This document shows, one piece after another, positions 1 to 3,909 of a stretch of DNA of 6,587 bases. Source of the stretch: UBA2862 sp045637485 (GTDB taxonomy: Bacteria > Bacillota > Clostridia > Christensenellales > Aristaeellaceae). Numbering within the stretch: the first letter of the stretch is position 1; every line of letters begins with the position of its first letter. The translations under genes and the position numbers were made by a program. Below the pieces are notes generated by a model. The model searched no databases. It was not told the origin of the DNA and worked only from the letters and a program-made list of their open reading frames with translations. The stretch covers positions 1-6,587 of the forward strand of contig JAZTZK010000065.1 in assembly GCA_045637485.1 (NCBI GenBank). Direction: 5' to 3'.

Positions 1-21
1 GCCCATGCCTTTGGCACGGGC
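1..21 (-). terminator. Hairpin at window edge, possible terminator of the minus-strand membrane protein gene
   Basis: The arms at 1-9 and 13-21 pair around a 3-nt loop, with one mismatch (A5/C17) when read on the plus strand. In a minus-strand transcript the same position is a G-U wobble, so the stem is complete in that direction. It lies 24 nt beyond the stop codon of the minus-strand gene. Any U-tract would fall outside the window, so calling it a terminator is an inference. Confidence 0.35.
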
Positions 22-45
22 GCCGTTGTCATATCGATTCGCCGG

Positions 46-336
46 TCAGGCCGGGGGAATGAGCCCCGCCGGGGGAGCGGGTCTCATCGGCTGGCGCAGG
101 AATTCCGCCAGCCTGGTGAAGAAGTCCGGGAATACCATGAAGGCGAGAAATGTCAGCAGCGCGCAGATTGCAATCAGCAGTATGCCGGCGATGGCAAAGC
201 TGCGCTTGCTGGTGGACTTTGCAAATATGGCGGACAGAATCAGGAATATCAGGTTTACGCCGGGGATGGCATACAATACCAGCGAGCCCATCCAGTTCAG
301 CACCGAGGGCTGCCTCTTGTTGCTGCTTCTTGCCAT
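46..336 (-). CDS. Small two-helix membrane protein of unknown function
   Basis: This is a 96-residue protein that I do not recognise as a named family. A basic N-terminus (Arg3, Lys7, Arg8) is followed by two hydrophobic segments, about residues 12-38 and 46-69, separated by a short polar Lys/Ser/Arg stretch, which suggests a helical hairpin in the cytoplasmic membrane. The last 20 residues are rich in proline and alanine and are encoded by a GC-rich stretch with two copies of GCCGGGGGA (50-58 and 68-76 on the plus strand). The ATG at 336 is supported by AGGAGAGGAG at 355-346, 9 nt upstream, and a good promoter lies further upstream. The gene is transcribed divergently from the rest of the window and looks monocistronic. 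Its layout recalls the small membrane proteins with a conserved 'AIP' turn seen in many gut Firmicutes, but this is only an impression. Confidence 0.75.
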   Translation of the reverse strand: MARSSNKRQPSVLNWMGSLVLYAIPGVNLIFLILSAIFAKSTSKRSFAIAGILLIAICALLTFLAFMVFPDFFTRLAEFLRQPMRPAPPAGLIPPA

Positions 337-409
337 GGTTATTAACTCCTCTCCTATGGACAGCCGCGTCTTATCAGCGGCAGTGCGCTCATAGCCATAT
401 CCAAGCTAC

Positions 410-438
410 ATTATACATGTTCATTTCCACCGCGTCAA
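410..438 (-). promoter_or_regulatory. Sigma-A type promoter for the minus-strand membrane protein gene
   Basis: On the minus strand TTGACG (438-433) and TATAAT (415-410) are separated by exactly 17 nt, and TG directly precedes the -10. The -10 is perfect and the -35 matches five of six consensus bases. The expected start of transcription is near 403, which gives a leader of about 66 nt before the ATG at 336. Confidence 0.75.
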
Positions 439-552
439 ATGAAGTCGGGGGATGTTGAAAAAAAGTCAAAATTCCAGTGCGGGAAAAGTTGCGCAAAATT
501 GGATATATTACGACTTTGCATCGAAAAAGCCGGTACGATTTAATAGTTTCTA

Positions 553-581
553 TTTAACTTGAAATACTTCTGTAATATAAT
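553..581 (+). promoter_or_regulatory. Probable promoter for the SH3-domain protein gene
   Basis: A perfect -10 (TATAAT, 576-581) sits in an AT-rich stretch just upstream of the first plus-strand gene. At 17-nt spacing the -35 is the weak TTTAAC (553-558). TTGAAA at 559-564 is a better match but only 11 nt away. A second possible pair is TTTGCA (515-520) with TTTAAT (539-544), spacing 18. Transcription would begin near 588. A weak -35 with a perfect -10 may mean that an activator is involved, but I see no clear operator. Confidence 0.5.
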
Positions 582-623
582 AGCAGCAGAATTTAAAAAT
601 CTATCGGAAAGGTGATATCAAAA

Positions 624-1352
624 ATGCTGCGTCGTTTACAGAAGATGATTTGCCTGCTGGCAGTTGCGCTGCTGGTTGCCTCCACCCTGACGCCGGCGAT
701 GGCAAAGACCGTCAAGGCGAAGGTGAGCTCCTCCTCGGCCAAGGTGTACAAGAAGGCTACCCGCTCCTCAAAGAGCGTGAAGCTGAAGAAGGGCCTAACG
801 GTAAGCGTCACCGGCGTTTCCGGCAGCTGGGCCAGGATCAAGTTGAACGGCAATACCGGCTACATCCCCAAGAAATACCTCTCTGCCACTTCCAAAAGCA
901 AATCCTCTTCCAAATCGAAGAAGAGCAGCAAAGCCTGGAAGGCCAAGGTCGTCAAGATGGACTGGTTCAAGGGCGGCAGCAATGTTTTGAAGAAGGGCCG
1001 CTACGGCACCATCTACGACATCGATACCGGCATCAGCCTGCGCATCAAGCGCATGGGCGGCCACTATCACGCCGATGTGGAGCCGGCCACCGCCGCCGAC
1101 ACCGCCAAGCTGAAGCGCGTGGCGGGCGGGCACTTCTCCTGGGGCTCCGAGGCGGTGATCCTGAAGGCTGGCGGCAAATACGTGGCCTGCGGCATCAACA
1201 CCCTGCCCCACGGCGACCAGACCATCTACAACAACCACTATGACGGTCAGTTCTGTCTGCATATGTCCAACAGCAAGACCCATGCCTCAAGCAAGGAAAA
1301 CAGCCACCACCAGAGCTCCGTCGACCGGGCATACCGGTGGGCGCACAGGTAA
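624..1352 (+). CDS. Secreted SH3-domain protein with an uncharacterised His/Cys-containing C-terminal domain
   Basis: The ATG at 624 is chosen over an in-frame GTG at 612 because AAAGGTGAT (608-616), an excellent match to the 16S rRNA 3' end, lies 7 nt before it and contains the GTG. The 242-residue product has a signal peptide (residues 1-27, Arg3-Arg4, hydrophobic core 8-22, likely cut after Ala-Met-Ala). A bacterial SH3 domain follows (about 28-87; note Trp69, Gly79-Tyr80-Ile81-Pro82 and Tyr85-Leu86), of the kind that binds cell-wall peptides. A Ser/Lys linker (88-103) leads to a C-terminal domain (104-242). That domain carries His149, Asp151, Glu153, Leu-Pro-His196-Gly, Phe-Cys211-Leu-His213 and Thr-His220. 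I have the impression of similar domains in other Clostridia exported proteins, and I know no function for them. The spaced His and Cys residues could be catalytic or metal-binding, but neither is shown. The mature protein is very basic, as expected for wall association. Confidence 0.85.
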   Translation: MLRRLQKMICLLAVALLVASTLTPAMAKTVKAKVSSSSAKVYKKATRSSKSVKLKKGLTVSVTGVSGSWARIKLNGNTGYIPKKYLSATSKSKSSSKSKKSSKAWKAKVVKMDWFKGGSNVLKKGRYGTIYDIDTGISLRIKRMGGHYHADVEPATAADTAKLKRVAGGHFSWGSEAVILKAGGKYVACGINTLPHGDQTIYNNHYDGQFCLHMSNSKTHASSKENSHHQSSVDRAYRWAHR

Positions 1353-1373
1353 GCCAAAGGCAACGGGGAAACG

Positions 1374-1437
1374 GGGTAAGGGGAACAGGAATTGCTCGGC
1401 CAAGCGATGATTCCTGTTCCCTGTTGCCTGTTTACCC
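1374..1437. repeat. Nested inverted repeat between the SH3 protein and phosphatase genes
   Basis: GGGAACAGGAAT (1381-1392) and its exact reverse complement (1410-1421) form a perfect 12-bp stem with a 17-nt loop. Outside it GGGTAA (1374-1379) can pair with TTACCC (1432-1437), leaving a 10-nt bulge on the right side. GGCAAC (1359-1364) can alternatively pair with GTTGCC (1423-1428). No U-tract follows, so it is not a standard terminator. It could be a dispersed intergenic repeat or an mRNA-stabilising hairpin. Confidence 0.6.
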
Positions 1438-1454
1438 GAATGAAAGGGGGATCG

Positions 1455-2420
1455 GTGTTGAAAAGGATTTGCGTGCTGCTGCTGGCTTTAACGCTGCTGT
1501 GTGCCTGCGCGACGGCCAGGGCCGGGGACGAGGGCTTTTACCGCATGGACCGGGACAGCCGCGAGGCCTGGAAGGGGCAGATCGCCAACCTGAGGCTGTT
1601 GACCAAGGGACAGTATAAATTCGGAAAGCCCAAGCCCCGCTATCGCATCGATCCCGATTATACACCCAGCACCGAGGGGCTGGACCGATTGAACATATCC
1701 GGCAGCGCCCAGTTTTCCGAGCCGCAGTTTCACCAGCTGGCGAAGACCCTCAGGAAGCTGGCAAAGGGCAAGCGGATCTATGTGATCGACCTGCGACAGG
1801 AGAGCCATGTGTTTCTCAACGGCAATCCCATCTCCTGGTATTCCGAACACAACTGGGCCAACGCGGGCCTGACGCTTTCGCAGATCCAGCAGGACGAAGC
1901 GGAGCGCTTCGGTACCCTGACGGGACGGACCATCGACGCCTACGGGGTCGCCCACGACATGAAGAACGGGCATACCAGGATCACCGTACACAGCTGCGTC
2001 ATGGAACAGATCGCGGTGGAGGATGAGGGCTTCGGGTATCTGCGGCTGCCTGCGCCGGATCTGAGCTGGCCTCCGGCGGCTTTGATCGATGAATTCATTG
2101 AATTTGTCAAGGGCATCGACATGGCGCAGACCTGGCTGCACTTCCACTGCCACGCGGGAACGGGGCGCACCGGTATATTCATGATGCTGTACGACAAGCT
2201 GAAGAATCCAACCGTGTCCATGCTGGATATCGCCATACGCCATACCCTGACCGGCAGTGAGTATCCGCTGCACAGCTCCGAGAGAAACAGCTTCCACGGG
2301 CTGTTGAATTCCGAAAAGGCACGCATGATGCCCCTTCTTTTTCAGTATATCGATGAGAACCGGGATTCGGATTATGCCGTGCGCTGGAGCGATTGGCTGG
2401 CGACGCGCGCTTCTGAGTGA
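1455..2420 (+). CDS. Secreted PTP-like inositol phosphatase (phytase-type cysteine phosphatase)
   Basis: This protein probably removes phosphate from inositol phosphates such as phytate, outside the membrane, through a cysteinyl-phosphate intermediate. With the GTG at 1455 it has 321 residues, close to the roughly 346 of Selenomonas ruminantium PhyA. The next codon, TTG at 1458, is equally possible: AAAGGGGG (1443-1450) lies 4 or 7 nt upstream. An ATG at 1440 has no ribosome binding site. The N-terminus is a signal peptide, probably cut after Ala-Thr-Ala-Arg-Ala; a weak lipobox (Leu-Cys-Ala-Cys) means a lipoprotein is possible. Family marks are the Asp-Leu-Arg-Gln-Glu-Ser-His segment with Phe-Leu-Asn-Gly after it, the probable general acid Asp202 in PDLSWPP, and the P-loop HCHAGTGRT (Cys232, Arg238). 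The conserved tail follows (Asn-Ser-Phe-His ... Trp-Leu near the C-terminus). The P-loop has His after the catalytic Cys where Glu is common in phytases. It lies 102 nt after the SH3 protein gene and has no clear promoter, so it may be co-transcribed. Confidence 0.88.
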   Translation: MLKRICVLLLALTLLCACATARAGDEGFYRMDRDSREAWKGQIANLRLLTKGQYKFGKPKPRYRIDPDYTPSTEGLDRLNISGSAQFSEPQFHQLAKTLRKLAKGKRIYVIDLRQESHVFLNGNPISWYSEHNWANAGLTLSQIQQDEAERFGTLTGRTIDAYGVAHDMKNGHTRITVHSCVMEQIAVEDEGFGYLRLPAPDLSWPPAALIDEFIEFVKGIDMAQTWLHFHCHAGTGRTGIFMMLYDKLKNPTVSMLDIAIRHTLTGSEYPLHSSERNSFHGLLNSEKARMMPLLFQYIDENRDSDYAVRWSDWLATRASE

Positions 2421-2463
2421 CGCGGAAATGTTTTCGAATTTGTAAAAAAATAGACTTCTTTTA

Positions 2464-2491
2464 TACCACATTCCCGCTCGGGAATGTGGTA
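2464..2491. promoter_or_regulatory. Perfect 12-bp inverted repeat between the phosphatase and duplicated-domain genes
   Basis: TACCACATTCCC (2464-2475) and its exact complement (2480-2491) flank a 4-nt loop. It lies 43 nt after the phosphatase stop codon. No U-tract follows on the plus strand, and only half of the stem is G or C, so it is a poor intrinsic terminator. It overlaps candidate promoter elements for the next gene (TTGTAA at 2440-2445 with TATACC at 2462-2467, spacing 16). A repressor or activator site is therefore as likely as an RNA hairpin. Confidence 0.5.
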
Positions 2492-2536
2492 CAGTATAGG
2501 TGGCTACAGATCATCAACAATAAGGAGATATGCGAT

Positions 2537-3442
2537 ATGAAGGTAATCGTTTGTGCGCTGCTCGCAGTCCTGCTGGCCTGCCTGCCGATGGCGGCGCTGG
2601 CCGAAGCCCCGGTGGACAAGGCGGTGATCGACCGCTTTACGGATACCTGGGTTTGCGAGAGCAGGGAGGGCTATGCCGCGGAGATCTGGTATGAGGATGG
2701 GGCCTTCCGCTGCAGCGGTACCCGCTTTATCACCGTGAACGAAGGCTACAGCTTTGAATTTGAACGCTGCGACTACGATGCCCGGCTTAATGCCCTGGTC
2801 TGCGAGGGCGGCGTGCTGCGCCATGAGACGTACAATGAAGCCGAGGGCCGGATCACCGCCGAGGAGGTGGCTTCCGGCTTCGGCGCGACGCTGACGGTGG
2901 ATGAGAACCGCCGTCTGCGTTGGACGGGCTCCGGCGACGCAATCCCCGATCAGCTGTTCGCCAGTCTGGACGAGGTGGGCGAGGAATCCTGGTACGATAC
3001 CCATGACGACGATGATGAAAGCGACGATGACGACGACGGGGATACCGATGATGTGAGCAATGCCGGCGATGCCTTTTTGGGCGATTGGATGTGCGAACGG
3101 GCCACGATCTACATAGACGAGGATGACGGCGTCTATACCGTGCGCGTGACCTGGGGCGCCAGCGCCTTTGAACGGGTCGTCTGGGATTACAGCTGCGCCT
3201 TTGACCCCGCCGCCAACGCGCTCAGTGGCAGGGGCAGGAAGAGCACGGAGACCTATGACGAACAGGGAAATCTGACCGCCACCGAGGTGGAATATACCGA
3301 CGGCTCGGCTACATTTACTATCGAAGGCAACAGGCTGCTGTGGAACGACGCAAAGGAGGACGCCGCCCAGGGCATGCGCTTCGAGCGCATCGAACCCGAG
3401 GGGGATAACTTCGAGGGCGAGGACGACAGGGACGACGAATGA
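2537..3442 (+). CDS. Secreted acidic protein with two copies of a beta-rich domain and a poly-Asp linker
   Basis: The start at 2537 is set by AAGGAG (2522-2527), 9 nt upstream, and gives 301 residues. A signal peptide covers residues 1-22 (cut after Ala-Leu-Ala). The rest is an internal duplication. Copy 1 is about residues 36-146 and copy 2 about 182-289. Each runs through Trp-x-Cys-Glu (Trp38/Cys40 and Trp184/Cys186), an acidic Tyr-containing strand, a Glu-Arg near the middle, a second Cys after an aromatic residue, Asn-Ala-Leu, a Glu-Thr-Tyr turn, a Thr-Ala-x-Glu-Val segment, and a closing Arg-Leu-x-Trp or Leu-Leu-Trp. Two cysteines per copy suggest a disulfide. The linker (157-172, bases 3005-3052) is almost pure Asp with Glu, Ser and Gly, and the C-terminus is also acidic, which suggests calcium binding or a flexible spacer. 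I do not know a named family or function. No enzyme motif is visible; a ligand-binding barrel is only a guess. Confidence 0.85.
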   Translation: MKVIVCALLAVLLACLPMAALAEAPVDKAVIDRFTDTWVCESREGYAAEIWYEDGAFRCSGTRFITVNEGYSFEFERCDYDARLNALVCEGGVLRHETYNEAEGRITAEEVASGFGATLTVDENRRLRWTGSGDAIPDQLFASLDEVGEESWYDTHDDDDESDDDDDGDTDDVSNAGDAFLGDWMCERATIYIDEDDGVYTVRVTWGASAFERVVWDYSCAFDPAANALSGRGRKSTETYDEQGNLTATEVEYTDGSATFTIEGNRLLWNDAKEDAAQGMRFERIEPEGDNFEGEDDRDDE

Positions 3443-3456
3443 TGTTGAACGAATCC

Positions 3457-3490
3457 TGGCGGAGGGGCCATGCCCCTCCGCCATAAATAT
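3457..3490 (+). terminator. GC-rich hairpin ending the upstream transcription unit
   Basis: TGGCGGAGGGGC (3457-3468) pairs perfectly with 3472-3483 around the 3-nt loop CAT. It is followed by TAAATAT, an AT-rich but imperfect U-tract. It lies 14 nt after the stop codon of the duplicated-domain gene and ends only 11 nt before the -35 of the copper operon. It probably insulates the two units. On the minus strand no U-rich sequence follows. Confidence 0.6.
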
Positions 3491-3494
3491 CCCC

Positions 3495-3523
3495 TTGACA
3501 AATAGCCCCAGGGGGTATATAAT
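3495..3523 (+). promoter_or_regulatory. Consensus sigma-A promoter of the csoR-copA operon
   Basis: TTGACA (3495-3500) and TATAAT (3518-3523) both match the consensus perfectly and are 17 nt apart. Such a strong promoter fits a gene set controlled by a repressor. The spacer is filled by a CsoR-box-like palindrome, and transcription should start near 3530. Confidence 0.9.
3502..3518. promoter_or_regulatory. CsoR operator 1, in the promoter spacer
   Basis: ATAGCCCCAGGGGGTAT is palindromic around A3510 with one mismatched pair (G3505/G3515). It has the form of known CsoR boxes: a C-run and a G-run flanked by TA steps. It lies between the -35 and -10 elements, so bound CsoR would block RNA polymerase. 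The assignment rests on the pattern and on csoR being the next gene. Confidence 0.75.
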
Positions 3524-3532
3524 GGCCATGAA

Positions 3533-3549
3533 ATACCTTCCGGGGGTAT
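3533..3549. promoter_or_regulatory. Probable CsoR operator 2, in the 5' leader
   Basis: ATACCTTCCGGGGGTAT is centred on 3541. Its outer five pairs (ATACC with GGTAT) are perfect and two inner pairs are mismatched. Its centre is 31 bp from that of operator 1, close to three helical turns, so two CsoR tetramers could sit on the same DNA face. It lies just downstream of the expected transcription start. Confidence 0.6.
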
Positions 3550-3567
3550 AAAAGCGAGGTGAAAAAC

Positions 3568-3897
3568 ATGAGCGATGCGGAGTATCGGGCCGCTGAGGCG
3601 GCGGGCCGTCCGGACTGTCACCAAAGGCACACGCCCCGCAGCGAGGAGGAACTGCGCCAGCTGAAGAATCGATTGAATCGCATGGTGGGACAGCTGAACG
3701 GCATCGGCAGGATGCTGGATGAAAACCGCTACTGCGGGGATATACTGATACAGATCAGCGCGGTGGAGAGGGCGCTGCAGGGCTTCGGCTACTGCGTGCT
3801 GAAGAGCCATATGGAGAACTGCGTGGCCGAGGAGGTCAGAAACGGCAACCCCGACATCATGGATGAGACGCTGGAACTGATAAAGAAAATCAAGTAA
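3568..3897 (+). CDS. csoR: Copper-sensing transcriptional repressor CsoR
   Basis: CsoR is an all-helical DNA-binding tetramer that lets go of its operator when Cu(I) binds. The ATG at 3568 is preferred over the in-frame GTG at 3559 because GAGGTG (3556-3561) lies 6 nt before it and contains the GTG. The 109-residue protein has the family core: Leu-Lys-Asn-Arg-Leu-Asn-Arg ... Gly-Gln-Leu-Asn-Gly-Ile (about 32-46), then Arg-Tyr-Cys56-Gly-Asp-Ile and His81-x3-Cys85. Cys56, His81 and Cys85 have the same spacing (25 and 4) as the Cys36-His61-Cys65 copper site of Mycobacterium tuberculosis CsoR. This favours a copper sensor over nickel (RcnR) or formaldehyde (FrmR) relatives. The N-terminus is about 20 residues longer than in that protein and contains Cys17-His18 and His21, which could add a metal ligand; this is inference. 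It is first in the operon, behind two operator-like sites, so self-repression is expected. Confidence 0.93.
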   Translation: MSDAEYRAAEAAGRPDCHQRHTPRSEEELRQLKNRLNRMVGQLNGIGRMLDENRYCGDILIQISAVERALQGFGYCVLKSHMENCVAEEVRNGNPDIMDETLELIKKIK

Positions 3898-3909
3898 CGG
3901 GAGCACAAG

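Noticed and set aside
337..611. A riboswitch or small RNA in the divergent intergenic region
   Set aside because: Apart from promoter elements and the possible leader peptide I see no conserved riboswitch core or strong hairpin.
1392..1457. An upstream TTG or ATG start for the phosphatase (1392 or 1440)
   Set aside because: The extra residues would be encoded by the inverted repeat, neither codon has a ribosome binding site, and the signal peptide begins properly at 1455/1458.
1488..2471. A 327-codon minus-strand frame opposite the phosphatase gene
   Set aside because: It is a shadow of the phosphatase, whose catalytic motifs are on the plus strand.
2504..3529. A 341-codon minus-strand frame opposite the duplicated-domain gene
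   Set aside because: The plus strand has a signal peptide, a ribosome binding site and an internal repeat; the minus frame has none and crosses the copper promoter.
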